Below, piece by piece: positions 8,879-17,116 of a DNA stretch of 64,000 bases. Position numbers and translations under genes: made by a program. Numbering within the stretch: the first letter of the stretch is position 1; each line of letters starts with the position of its first letter. Under the pieces are notes generated by a model. The model searched no databases. It saw only the letters and a list, made by a program, of their open reading frames with translations, and was not told the origin of the DNA. The stretch lies in contig NZ_FNHP01000004.1 in assembly GCF_900103645.1 (NCBI RefSeq), forward strand, positions 186,001-250,000, given 5' to 3'. This DNA is from Oryzisolibacter propanilivorax. GTDB lineage: Bacteria; Pseudomonadota; Gammaproteobacteria; Burkholderiales; Burkholderiaceae_C.

Positions 8879-9555
8879 TTTCCATCGACCAGGTCCTGAC
8901 CCCCGACGAGGTGCGCGCCTTCCGCGCCGAGCTCGACACCGCCGACTGGCACGACGGCGGCGCCACCGCCGGCACGCTGGCGCAGAGCGTCAAGCGCAAC
9001 CAGCAGCTGGAGGACGGCAGCCCGCTGGCCGTGCGCCTGGGCCAGCACATCCTGCGGCGCCTGGGCAGCACGCCGCTGTTCATCAGCGCCGCCCTGCCGC
9101 GCACCATCTACCCGCCGAAGTTCAACCGCTATGCCGGCGGCGGCACGTATGGCGCCCATGTGGACGGCGCCATCATGGCGCTGCCCGGCAGCAGCCAGCA
9201 GATGCGCACCGACCTGTCGGCCACGCTGTTCCTGGCGCAGCCGGACGAGTACGACGGGGGGGAGCTAGAGGTGGAGGGGCCGTTCGGCGTGCAGAGCGTG
9301 AAGCTGGCGGCGGGCGACATGGTGCTGTACCCGTCGAGCAGCCTGCACCAGGTGACGCCGGTGACGCGCGGGGCGCGTGTGGCGTCGTTTTTCTGGATTG
9401 AGAGCATGGTGCAGGACGAGGGCGAGCGCACGCTGCTGTTCGATCTGGATCAGAGCATTCAGCAACTCACGCCGCTGGTGGCGGCGGATGATGCGCGGCT
9501 GGTGCAGCTCACCGGCGTGTATCACAACCTGCTGCGGCGGTGGGCGCAGCCTTGA
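8872..9555 (+). CDS. piuC: PKHD-type Fe(II)/2-oxoglutarate hydroxylase
   Basis: 227 aa, the normal length of the PiuC/YbiX family. The facial triad is visible as His96 and Asp98 (YGAHVDGA) and His159 (SSLHQVTPV), with Arg169 in the 2-oxoglutarate-binding position. The gene starts inside the end of the preceding gene, so it is probably translationally coupled. In E. coli (fiu-ybiX) and Pseudomonas (piuA-piuC) the family lies next to a catecholate receptor and is iron-regulated, as here. The in vivo substrate of the family is not settled. Confidence 0.9.
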   Translation: MLISIDQVLTPDEVRAFRAELDTADWHDGGATAGTLAQSVKRNQQLEDGSPLAVRLGQHILRRLGSTPLFISAALPRTIYPPKFNRYAGGGTYGAHVDGAIMALPGSSQQMRTDLSATLFLAQPDEYDGGELEVEGPFGVQSVKLAAGDMVLYPSSSLHQVTPVTRGARVASFFWIESMVQDEGERTLLFDLDQSIQQLTPLVAADDARLVQLTGVYHNLLRRWAQP

Positions 9556-9563
9556 AGATGCTC

Positions 9564-10078
9564 CTTGTTTTGTAGCTGGTTGCGGTTCATGGGTCAGGGC
9601 TTGGGGCTGGTTTTGGTGTTGGTTTTGTTTTGACTGCGGGGGCCGGGATTCGCCCCGGCGGGCGACTTCCTTTCTTGCACGAGCAAGAAAGGAAGCAAAG
9701 AACACGGCCCCACGGCTGCGACCCCTTCGCTGGCGCGAAGGGCCAGACCTGAGGCGGGGCGCTGGCGGGGTGGCATGGGCGTCGCAGCGCCCATGCTTCG
9801 TGCTCTGACTCGCTGCGGTTGTCTGAACGGAGCTGCGCAGCAACGCAGTGAGTTCCGCAGCGCACCCCGCCAGCGCCCCGAGACAGGTTGCCCCCACGCG
9901 CGACAGCGCGTGGGGGACGCAGCCTGCGGGGGCGCACTTCTTTTGCCTCCTTTTCTTGTGCGAGCAAGAAAAGGAGGTCGCCCGCCGGGGCGAGTCCCGG
10001 CCCCCGCAGTCAAATCAAAAACAACAACAAAACAGCCTCAAGCCCATATAAACAAAGGGCCACCAGCTACAAAACAGA
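9564..10078. mobile_element. large inverted-repeat element, copy 1
   Basis: This 515-bp stretch fills the gap between piuC and slt. Its two ends are inverted copies of each other for over 100 bp: TTTTGTAGCTGGT...GGCTGGTTTT, then TGACTGCGGGGGCCGGGA (9631) mirrored by TCCCGGCCCCCGCAGTCA (ends 10,012), then CGCCCCGGCGGGCGAC and the CTTTCTTG...CAAGAAAG hairpin. The core holds nested inverted repeats (GGGGCGCTGGCGGGGTG; CATGGGCG...CGCCCATG; CCCACGCGCGACAGCGCGTGGG). A second copy is at 22,082-22,830. No transposase is encoded; short open frames across it are low-complexity. A non-autonomous (MITE-like) element or structured RNA gene are the main options. Confidence 0.7.
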
Positions 10079-10090
10079 GAGCACTCCGCC

Positions 10091-12097
10091 TCAAGGCAAC
10101 TCCTTGCTCGGATCCTCCCCCGCCGCCACGCGCGGCCCGATCACCCCCAGCCGCCCCTTGAGCGACTGCGGCTGCCCGGTCAGCAGCGCCGCGTAGTTCA
10201 CCGTGTTCGCCAGCACCTTCTTGACGTAATCGCGCGTCTCGGCGAACGGCACGTTCTCGGCCCAGATGGCCGCATCCAGCACCGGGCCGTTCCTCCAGTT
10301 GCGCGGCCGGCCCGGGCCGGCGTTGTAGGCGGCCGCCGCCAGCGGCATCGAGCCGTCGAAATCGTCCAGCGCCAGCTTGAGATACGCGGTGCCGATCTGG
10401 ATGTTGGTATCGCGGTCGTTGATCTGCCCAGGCGTGAAGTCCGTCAGGCCGATCCTGCGTGCCGTCCAGCGCGCCGTAGCCGGCATGACCTGCATCAGCC
10501 CCGAGGCGCCCACGCCCGAGCGCGCGTCCATGATGAAGCGGCTTTCCTGGCGGATCAGGCCGTAGACGTAGGCCGGGTCCAGCCCGATGCCGCGCGTGCG
10601 CGCCAGCACCGCGTCGCGGTAGGGCGTGGGAAAGCGCTGCGCCATGTCGATGCTGGCGCGCGTGCGCTCGCTGGTGTTGATGCAGCGGTCCCAGACCTGG
10701 TGCTGGCAGGCGAAGTCGGCGGCGGCCAGCAGCTCGCGCTCGCCCATGCCGCCGGGCGTATGCAGGTTGGTGGCGTAGTTCCACTCGCGCACGCCCTCGC
10801 TGCGCAGGCCCATGCCGATGGCGTACAGGCCGCGGTTCAGGCTGGGGTTGGCGCGCGCGGCGGCCTTTTCCTGGGCGGTGAGCGGTGGCGGCGGCGGCGG
10901 CACGGTGACCTGGCCGCCCAGTTCCTCCAGCGCCAGCTGCTCGTAGAAGCCGGTGGTGCCGGCAATGCGCTCGTACAGCTGGCGCGCGCGGGCGCGCTGC
11001 TCGTCGCCGGGGCGGTCGCTCATCCAGGCGCGGGCGCGCCAGTAGGTCCAGGTGGGCTCGTCCTGCGCGCTCTCGCTCATGGCGTCGATGGCCCGGGCGA
11101 CCTGCTTCCACTGCCCGGCGCGCAGCGCGGCGCGTGTCTTCCAGCCCAGCATGTCGTCGGTCAGGTCACTGTCGCGGCTGGCATGGGCGAAGTACTGCAG
11201 TGCGTCGGGGCTCAGGGACACGGCCGCCTGCTTGCCGATCACGCCCCACAGCCAGTTGCGCTCCTCCACCGACAGGTGCACGCCCCATTTGCTGTCCAGC
11301 AGCCGCGCGGCGGCGCCAGCGTCGGCCACGGCCATGCGGATCAGCGCCAGCGCCACCAGCTCCTGGCGCTCGCGGCCAGCGGCGGTGGCGCGGCCGGTGA
11401 GGTACTTGGTCGGGCTGTCCAACGCCTGGCGCAGCCCGGGCAGCGCCTCTGGGGCGACGATCTCCACGGCGCGCTGCACGGCGCGCGGACGATTCGCCTC
11501 GGCGGCCAGCCGCGCCTTGCGCCAGACGTCGATCGGCTTGATACGGCCAGCGGCCAGCAGTCCGGTGGCGGCGTAGCTGCAGCCGTCGTCGGCGTCGCGC
11601 AGCGCATACCAGTCGCGCAGCACCTCGGCGGCCGCCCCGGCATCCGGCACACCGGCGCGCAGCTGCTCGACGGCGACGGCGTAGCAGCGCACCTCGCGGT
11701 CGTCGCCCATGCGAAAGCGCGGGTGCTCGGCGGCGAAGCGTTCCCAGTCGCGCCGCTGGCCCAGCAGCAGCAGCCAGTCGTTGCGCAGGCGGTCTTCCTG
11801 GTAGCTGCCGGGCCAGCGCTGCAGGAAGGCCTGGATCTCGCCGTCCTGCGCGTCTTCCAGGCGCGCGCGCAGCTCCCAGTAGCCGGCCCAGGGCTCCAGC
11901 GGATGCCCGCGCGTGGCCGGCAGCAGCTGCGCCAGGCGCGTCTTGTCGCCGCGGCGGAAGGCCTTTTGCATCTCCAGCAGCACCTCGTCGCCCGCCGCGG
12001 GCACCTGGGCGCCCGCGGGCAGGGCGACGGCGGTGGACAAAACCGCCGTGGCCAGCAGCGGTGTCAGAATCCCGAGCCACTTCTTCTTGATGATCAT
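10091..12097 (-). CDS. slt: soluble lytic murein transglycosylase
   Basis: 668 aa, close to the length of Slt70. A signal peptide is visible at the N-terminus (M-I-I-K-K-K-W then a hydrophobic run ending about residue 30 at PAGAQ). A long helical superhelix domain follows, and a C-terminal SLT domain contains the catalytic Glu in LIRQESRF (about residue 518), with GASGLMQVMPATA and AYNAGPGR downstream. The periplasmic enzyme cleaves peptidoglycan glycan strands with formation of 1,6-anhydromuramic ends. Only 15 bp separate it from the divergent fau start, so the two promoters must overlap. The stop lies 13 bp from the large repeat element. Confidence 0.93.
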   Translation of the reverse strand: MIIKKKWLGILTPLLATAVLSTAVALPAGAQVPAAGDEVLLEMQKAFRRGDKTRLAQLLPATRGHPLEPWAGYWELRARLEDAQDGEIQAFLQRWPGSYQEDRLRNDWLLLLGQRRDWERFAAEHPRFRMGDDREVRCYAVAVEQLRAGVPDAGAAAEVLRDWYALRDADDGCSYAATGLLAAGRIKPIDVWRKARLAAEANRPRAVQRAVEIVAPEALPGLRQALDSPTKYLTGRATAAGRERQELVALALIRMAVADAGAAARLLDSKWGVHLSVEERNWLWGVIGKQAAVSLSPDALQYFAHASRDSDLTDDMLGWKTRAALRAGQWKQVARAIDAMSESAQDEPTWTYWRARAWMSDRPGDEQRARARQLYERIAGTTGFYEQLALEELGGQVTVPPPPPPLTAQEKAAARANPSLNRGLYAIGMGLRSEGVREWNYATNLHTPGGMGERELLAAADFACQHQVWDRCINTSERTRASIDMAQRFPTPYRDAVLARTRGIGLDPAYVYGLIRQESRFIMDARSGVGASGLMQVMPATARWTARRIGLTDFTPGQINDRDTNIQIGTAYLKLALDDFDGSMPLAAAAYNAGPGRPRNWRNGPVLDAAIWAENVPFAETRDYVKKVLANTVNYAALLTGQPQSLKGRLGVIGPRVAAGEDPSKELP

Positions 12098-12112
12098 CCG
12101 GGAAATTATGTG

Positions 12113-12700
12113 ATGGACCGATCAGCCCTGCGCCGCAACCTGGTGAATGAACGTCTGCACCTGCCCGACCGGCTGGCGCGCGCCGCACAGCTGCAGCGCG
12201 TGCTGCGCATCTGGCTGGTGGACCGGCCCGATGTCGTCATCGGCGCCTATTGGCCCATCAAGGGCGAGTTCGACCCGCTGCCGGCGCTGCACCGCTGGAA
12301 GGAGGACGGCGAGCTGCTGGACGAGCCGCTGCGCCGGCGCATCGCCCTGCCGGTGGTCAACAAGGCGCACAAGACGCTCACCTTCCACGCCTGGTACCCG
12401 GGCTGCCCGATGGAGGAGGACGCCTACGGCATCCCAAAACCGAAGGACACCGAGGCGCTGGCGCCCACGCTGCTGTTCGTGCCCTGCGTGGGCTACGGGC
12501 CGGGCGGCTACCGGCTGGGCTATGGTGGCGGCTTCTACGACCGCACCCTGGCCACGCTGCAGCCGCGCCCGTTCACCGTGGGACTGGGCTATACCCACGG
12601 CTGGCTGGAGGATTTCGAGCCGCAGGCGCACGACATGCCGCTGGATGCGATCCTGAACGACAACGGGGTGGTCTGGCCCGTCCAGGGCACAACCCCCTGA
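12113..12700 (+). CDS. fau: 5-formyltetrahydrofolate cyclo-ligase
   Basis: 195 aa, the family length. The N-terminal helix carries the Arg/Lys-rich substrate region (MDRSALRR), and the C-terminal ATP site is the glycine-rich GPGGYRLGYGGGFYDR. The enzyme converts 5-formyl-THF to 5,10-methenyl-THF. The start is 15 bp from the divergent slt start; no other start gives the conserved length. The stop codon TGA (12,698-12,700) lies inside the CCCCTGAG motif that opens an R3 repeat. Confidence 0.92.
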   Translation: MDRSALRRNLVNERLHLPDRLARAAQLQRVLRIWLVDRPDVVIGAYWPIKGEFDPLPALHRWKEDGELLDEPLRRRIALPVVNKAHKTLTFHAWYPGCPMEEDAYGIPKPKDTEALAPTLLFVPCVGYGPGGYRLGYGGGFYDRTLATLQPRPFTVGLGYTHGWLEDFEPQAHDMPLDAILNDNGVVWPVQGTTP

Positions 12701-12785
12701 GCGACTGGCGCCGCTCTTTCCCTCTTCCTTGGCGCTTCGCTAGGAAGGGGGACAACGCTGGTGGACCGGTAAAGCCGGATCCACG
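12691..12785 (+). repeat. R3 repeat, copy 2
   Basis: It opens with ACCCCCTGAG, which includes the fau stop codon. CGCTCTTTCCCTCTTCCTTG follows, then the pairing strand AGGAAGGGGGAC and a second small stem (CCGGTAAAGCCGG). It is related to 26-118 and 18,983-19,060, though more diverged in the CCCCTT arm. Confidence 0.6.
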
Positions 12786-12860
12786 GCGTCTGCTGGCGTG
12801 GCCTGCTCCGCGGCCACTTGAAGGGCAAGACTTGCGCTTGATCGCAACGAAAGGACTGAC

Positions 12861-13547
12861 ATGCTGCAGCTCTACATCGGCAACAAGAACTATTCGTCCT
12901 GGTCCATGCGGCCGTGGGTGCTGCTGCGCCAGGCGGGCATTCCTTTTGAAGAGGTGCCGGTGCGCTTCGACAGCTTCGATGCCGACTCGCAGTTCAAGCG
13001 CCAGCTCAAAGAGGTCTCGCCCACCGGCAAGGTGCCGGTGCTGGTCGACGGCAGCACCACCGTCTGGGACACGCTGGCGATTGCCGAGTACCTGGCGGAA
13101 AAGTTTCCCGAGAAGCAGCTGTGGCCGCAGGACGCCGCCACCCGGGCCCACGCGCGCAGCGTGGTGGCGGAGATGCACAGCGGCTTCAGCGCCCTGCGCA
13201 CGCATTGCCCGATGAACATCGAGGCGCGCCTGCCCGACATCGGCGCGCTGATCTGGCGCGACCAGCCGGGCGTGCGCGCCGATGTCGAGCGCCTGTCGCA
13301 GCTGTGGAGCGAGCTGCTGGCGCGGCACCGTGGGCACATGCTGTATGGCGAATTCACCATCGCCGACGCCTTCTTCGCGCCGGTGTGCATGCGCCTGGCG
13401 ACCTACGCGCTGCCGGTGCCGGCCGTCGTCGCCGCCTACGTGCAGCGCGTGCAGGCCCTGCCGGGCGTGGCGGCATGGATCGACGGCGCGCTGGCCGAGT
13501 CCGACTTCCGCGCGTTCGAGGAACCCTATCGCCTGGGCCGCGGCTGA
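12861..13547 (+). CDS. glutathione S-transferase family protein
   Basis: 228 aa with an N-terminal thioredoxin-fold domain starting L-Y-I-G-N-K-N-Y-S-S-W-S. The Ser in the SSWSMRPW segment is in the position of the catalytic residue, VSPTGKVPVL contains the cis-Pro, and DTLAIAEYLAE is the glutathione-contacting helix. An all-helical C-terminal domain follows. An AAAGGA site 6 nt before the ATG sets the start. Cytosolic; the substrate is unknown. The phosphoesterase gene follows after 18 bp. Confidence 0.88.
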   Translation: MLQLYIGNKNYSSWSMRPWVLLRQAGIPFEEVPVRFDSFDADSQFKRQLKEVSPTGKVPVLVDGSTTVWDTLAIAEYLAEKFPEKQLWPQDAATRAHARSVVAEMHSGFSALRTHCPMNIEARLPDIGALIWRDQPGVRADVERLSQLWSELLARHRGHMLYGEFTIADAFFAPVCMRLATYALPVPAVVAAYVQRVQALPGVAAWIDGALAESDFRAFEEPYRLGRG

Positions 13548-13565
13548 CGCTCCGGGTTCACGCCC

Positions 13566-14363
13566 ATGCGCCTGCACATCCTGTCCGACCTGCACCTCTC
13601 GGTGCAGGGCCTGGAGCACCCGCACACCGACGCCGACGTGGTGGTGCTGGCCGGCGACATCGCCCGGCCGGCGGCGGCCATCGACTGGGCGCGGGGCCTG
13701 GGCAAGCCGGTGTTGTACGTGCCCGGCAACCACGAGTTCTACGGCAGCAGCCTGGGCCGGACGCGCGCGCTGCTGCACGCGCTCAGCGCCGGCACGCCGG
13801 TGCAGGTGCTGGACAACCGCAGCACGGTGCTGGGCGGCGCGCGCTTCGTCGGCAGCACGCTGTGGACGGACTTCTGCGCCGCTGGCCTGGGGCCGGCGCG
13901 CGATGAGGCGCTGGCGCAGGCGCAGCGCTTCATGCGCGACTTCAGCCGCATCCAGGACGATGGCGCGCCCGCGCAGGAGGACGGCACGCCGGCGCTGTTC
14001 ACCCCCGAGGCGTCGGCCGCGCTGTTCGCCGCCAACGCGCAGTGGCTGCGCCAGGCCTGCGCCGAGCCGTTCGACGGGCCGACGGTGGTCGTCACGCACC
14101 ACGCGCCGTCGCTGCGCAGCATCCACCCGCGCTTTGCCGGCTCGCCCCTCAACGCCTGCTTCGTCTCCGACGCCGAGGCGCTGGTGGCCGACTGCGGCGC
14201 GCCGCTGTGGATCCACGGCCACACGCACGACAGCTTCGACTACCGCGTCGGCGGCACGCGCGTGCTGTGCAACCCGCGCGGCTACGCCCCGGGCGGCGTG
14301 ATCGAGAACGCGCAGTTCGATCCGTGCCTGGCGGTTGACGTGCCCGCCGGAGGGCACGCATGA
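13566..14363 (+). CDS. metallophosphoesterase (calcineurin-like)
   Basis: 265 aa with the dimetal motifs SDLHL (residues 5-9), VLAGDIA, GNHEF and a C-terminal WIHGHTHD. This is the arrangement of small YkuE/YfcE-type phosphoesterases. The substrate is unknown. Its TGA overlaps the cca ATG in an ATGA junction, so it is probably co-translated with cca. Confidence 0.85.
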   Translation: MRLHILSDLHLSVQGLEHPHTDADVVVLAGDIARPAAAIDWARGLGKPVLYVPGNHEFYGSSLGRTRALLHALSAGTPVQVLDNRSTVLGGARFVGSTLWTDFCAAGLGPARDEALAQAQRFMRDFSRIQDDGAPAQEDGTPALFTPEASAALFAANAQWLRQACAEPFDGPTVVVTHHAPSLRSIHPRFAGSPLNACFVSDAEALVADCGAPLWIHGHTHDSFDYRVGGTRVLCNPRGYAPGGVIENAQFDPCLAVDVPAGGHA

Positions 14364-15646
14364 GCGCGCCGCAGGTGTACCTGGTCGGCGGCGCCGTGCG
14401 CGACCGGCTGCTGGGCCTGCCCGCCGGCGACCGCGACTGGGTCGTCGTCGGCAGCACGCCCGAGGCCATGGCGGCGCAGGGCTACGTGCCCGTGGGGCGC
14501 GACTTCCCCGTGTTCCTGCATCCCGAAACGCACGAGGAATACGCCCTGGCGCGCACCGAGAGAAAAAGCGGGCGCGGCTACCGCGGCTTCGCCGTGCAGG
14601 CCTCGCCCGACGTGACGCTGGAGGATGACCTGGCACGGCGCGACCTCACTATCAATGCGATAGCTGCACCCCCTGACTGGACAAGGGTAGAGGAGCTATT
14701 TGACCCCTACGGCGGGGCGCGCGACCTGCGCGCGCGCGTGCTGCGCCATGTCACCGACGCCTTTCGCGAGGACCCGGTGCGCATCCTGCGCGTGGCGCGC
14801 TTCGCCGCGCGCTTCGCCGACTTCAGCGTGGCGCCGGAGACCCTGCAGTTGATGCGCGAGATGGTCGAGGACGGCGAGGCCGACCACCTGGTGCCCGAGC
14901 GCGTCTGGCAGGAGCTGTCGCGCGGCCTCATGGAAGCCACCCCGTCGCGCATGCTGCAGGTGTTGCGCGACTGCGGCGTGCTGGCCGTGCTGCTGCCCGA
15001 GGTGGAGCGCCTGTGGGGCGTGCCGCAGCGCGCCGACCACCACCCCGAGGTGGACACCGGCGTGCACCTGCTGATGGTGCTGGACATGGCCGCGCGGCTG
15101 CAGGCGCCCCTGGCCGTGCGCTTCGCCTGCCTGATGCACGACCTGGGCAAGGGCGCCACGCCGCAGGATGTGCTGCCGCGCCACATCGGCCACGAGCAGC
15201 GCAGCGCCCGGCTGCTGAAGGGGATATGCGAGCGCCTGCGCGTGCCCACCGACTGCCGGGACACCGCCGACGTGGTGGCGCGCGAGCACGGCAACATTCA
15301 CCGCAGCGAGAGCTTGAGCGCCGCCGCCCTGCTGCGCCTGCTCGAGCGCTGCGACGCGCTGCGCAAGCCGCGGCGCTTCGCCGACGTGCTGCTGGCCTGC
15401 GAGTGCGACGCGCGCGGGCGCGGCGGGCTGCACGAGCGCCCCTACCCGCAGCGCGCGCGCCTGCAGGCGGCGCTGGAGCAGGCACTGGCCGTACCCACGG
15501 CCGAGGTCGCGGCGCAGGCCGCCGCGCGCGGCGCCACCGGGCCGCAGGTGGGCGAATGGATCCGCCGCGCGCGCGAGCAGGCCCTGGCCGAATGGCTGCG
15601 CGCGCAGGGTCAGGACGACAGGGGCGCCAGCGCCCCGCCCGATTGA
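14360..15646 (+). CDS. cca: multifunctional CCA tRNA nucleotidyltransferase
   Basis: 428 aa. The nucleotidyltransferase head carries [10 protein letters not shown] and the metal-binding GDRDW (D-x-D), with [10 protein letters not shown] downstream. An HD domain with MHDLGKG (His260-Asp261) gives the 2'-nucleotidase and phosphodiesterase activities known for the long proteobacterial form. It adds or repairs the 3' CCA of tRNAs. It overlaps the preceding gene by 4 nt. A stretch resembling the R1 repeat (14,648-14,700) lies in frame right after the conserved TINAIA motif, encoding a variable loop. Confidence 0.95.
   Translation: MSAPQVYLVGGAVRDRLLGLPAGDRDWVVVGSTPEAMAAQGYVPVGRDFPVFLHPETHEEYALARTERKSGRGYRGFAVQASPDVTLEDDLARRDLTINAIAAPPDWTRVEELFDPYGGARDLRARVLRHVTDAFREDPVRILRVARFAARFADFSVAPETLQLMREMVEDGEADHLVPERVWQELSRGLMEATPSRMLQVLRDCGVLAVLLPEVERLWGVPQRADHHPEVDTGVHLLMVLDMAARLQAPLAVRFACLMHDLGKGATPQDVLPRHIGHEQRSARLLKGICERLRVPTDCRDTADVVAREHGNIHRSESLSAAALLRLLERCDALRKPRRFADVLLACECDARGRGGLHERPYPQRARLQAALEQALAVPTAEVAAQAAARGATGPQVGEWIRRAREQALAEWLRAQGQDDRGASAPPD
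14648..14700 (+). repeat. R1-like sequence inside cca
   Basis: CTATCAATGCGATAGCTGCA followed by CCCCCTGACTGGACAAGGG and TAGAGGAG has the R1 order (CTATC-N-ATAGCTG, C-run, CAAGGG, TAGAGG). It is read through in frame as part of Cca. Because TINAIA is itself conserved, part of the match could be coincidental. Confidence 0.4.
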
Positions 15647-15698
15647 CGGCTGCTGGTGCCCGTAGCGCCAGCGGATGCGCGCCGGCCGCCTCAGCCCG

Positions 15699-16151
15699 TC
15701 ACAGCTGCGACTGCACCCAGCGCACGATCTCGCCCGCCGGCAGCGCGCCGGAGATGCGCGCCGCCTCCTGACCGTTCTTGAAGACGATCATGGTCGGGAT
15801 GCTGCGGATGCCGTAGCGCCCGGCCACCTGCGGCACGGCCTCGGTGTCCAGCTTGGCCAGGCGGGCACGGGGTTCGAGCTGCTGCGCGGCCTGGGCGAAG
15901 GCCGGCGCCATCTGCCGGCACGGCCCGCACCAGGGCGCCCAGAAATCCACCACCACCGGCAGGTGGCTGCGCCCGATGTGGCGGTCGAAGCTGTCCGCGT
16001 CCAGCGCCAGGGGCTGGCCGGTGAACAGCGGCTGGTGGCAGCTGCCGCAGTCGGGCGCGGCGCCGAGCTGATCGGCGCGCACGCGGTTGGTGGTATGGCA
16101 GTGCGGGCAGACGACGTGCGGCGCCGCGCCGGGAGAGGTGTCTTGGGGCAT
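15699..16151 (-). CDS. trxC: thioredoxin 2 (zinc-binding thioredoxin)
   Basis: About 150 aa. The N-terminal zinc ribbon has Cys15/Cys18 and Cys35/Cys38 (VCPHCHT ... DCGSCHQ), and the thioredoxin domain has the redox site WAPWCGPC (Cys75, Cys78) and the cis-Pro in SIPTMIVF. This matches E. coli Trx2, a cytosolic disulfide reductase. The start at 16,151 gives the family N-terminus; longer upstream frames reach into intergenic sequence and lack a ribosome site. Divergent from otsB with 176 bp between. Confidence 0.92.
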   Translation of the reverse strand: MPQDTSPGAAPHVVCPHCHTTNRVRADQLGAAPDCGSCHQPLFTGQPLALDADSFDRHIGRSHLPVVVDFWAPWCGPCRQMAPAFAQAAQQLEPRARLAKLDTEAVPQVAGRYGIRSIPTMIVFKNGQEAARISGALPAGEIVRWVQSQL

Positions 16152-16327
16152 GGGACAGGGCCTGGAAAAAGGTTGCGGGCACGCCGCGGTCGGCGCGGAT
16201 CGGTATGGCAGCAGCTGCGGCTGTGCCGGGGCTTTTTCAACGCCCGCCATGGCCTGCGGAGCGGCATCCCGGTTTTGCGCGGCCGGCCTACAGCCGCGGC
16301 GCAGGCCGGCTGATAAGGTGCGCGGCG

Positions 16328-17116
16328 ATGTTTTCCGTTCCACAACTCACAGCGCGTCACGCGCTGTTTCTCGACTTCGACGGCACGCTGGTGGACATTG
16401 CCGCGCAGCCGGACCATGTACGGCTGGAGGCCGAGGTCGCACGCGACCTGCAGGCCCTGCAGCAGGCACTGGGCGGTGCGCTGGCCTTGGTGACCGGGCG
16501 GGCACTGGCCGACATCGAACCGCACCTGCACCCTTGGCAGCCGGCGCTGGCCTGTGAGCATGGCGCGCACTGGCGCGAGGCCGGTGCCGCCGAGCTGCGA
16601 TGCGCTCCGGCGCTGGCGTTGCAACCCGTGGTGCAGGCCCTGCAGGACTGGGCCGCGCAGTACCCCGGCCTGCTGGTCGAGCCCAAGCGCGCCGGCGTGG
16701 CGCTGCACTACCGGCAGGCGCCGCATCTGCAGGCGCTGTGTCACGGCACGCTGCAGCAACTGCTGGAGCAGGTGCCGGGCGCCGAGCTGCTGACCGGCAA
16801 GTGCGTGTTCGAGATCAAGCCCGCCGGCAGCGACAAGGGCCGTGCGGTGCAGCGCTTTCTGCAGGCACCGCCGTTCGCCGGGCGGGTGCCGGTGTTCGTG
16901 GGCGACGACGTGACTGACGAGGCGGCATTCGCCGCCGTACAGGCCGCCGGCGGCATTGGCATCAAGGTGGGCACGGGAGACAGCCAGGCGCAGGCACGGC
17001 TGGCATCGCCGGATGCCGTGCGCGCCTGGCTTGGGGACAACGCCCGCCGCCTGCAATCGCCACGGCTCACCGCCGCTTCGGCAGACCGATCCTCTCTCGC
17101 CGCTCCACATCCATGA
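16328..17116 (+). CDS. otsB: trehalose-6-phosphate phosphatase
   Basis: 262 aa, HAD superfamily. The nucleophile motif is LDFDGTL (Asp16, Asp18), motif II is LVTGRAL, the Lys is in GSDKGRAV, and the acidic motif is FVGDDVTDEAAF. It dephosphorylates trehalose-6-phosphate to trehalose. The ATG at 16,328 gives the family length. Its stop overlaps the start of the GH15 gene (ATGA), so this is the first gene of a trehalose operon. Confidence 0.93.
   Translation: MFSVPQLTARHALFLDFDGTLVDIAAQPDHVRLEAEVARDLQALQQALGGALALVTGRALADIEPHLHPWQPALACEHGAHWREAGAAELRCAPALALQPVVQALQDWAAQYPGLLVEPKRAGVALHYRQAPHLQALCHGTLQQLLEQVPGAELLTGKCVFEIKPAGSDKGRAVQRFLQAPPFAGRVPVFVGDDVTDEAAFAAVQAAGGIGIKVGTGDSQAQARLASPDAVRAWLGDNARRLQSPRLTAASADRSSLAAPHP

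Noticed and set aside
9594-10013. Short open frames within the large repeat elements (also 22,134-22,792)
   Set aside because: The two copies share similar frames only because the DNA is repeated. The peptides are Arg/Pro/Gly-rich, have no ribosome site and follow the hairpin structure, so I do not call them genes.
10700-12112. Long plus-strand extension upstream of fau
   Set aside because: It lies antisense to slt, and the fau family start is at 12,113. The extension is Ala/Gly/Val-rich shadow sequence.
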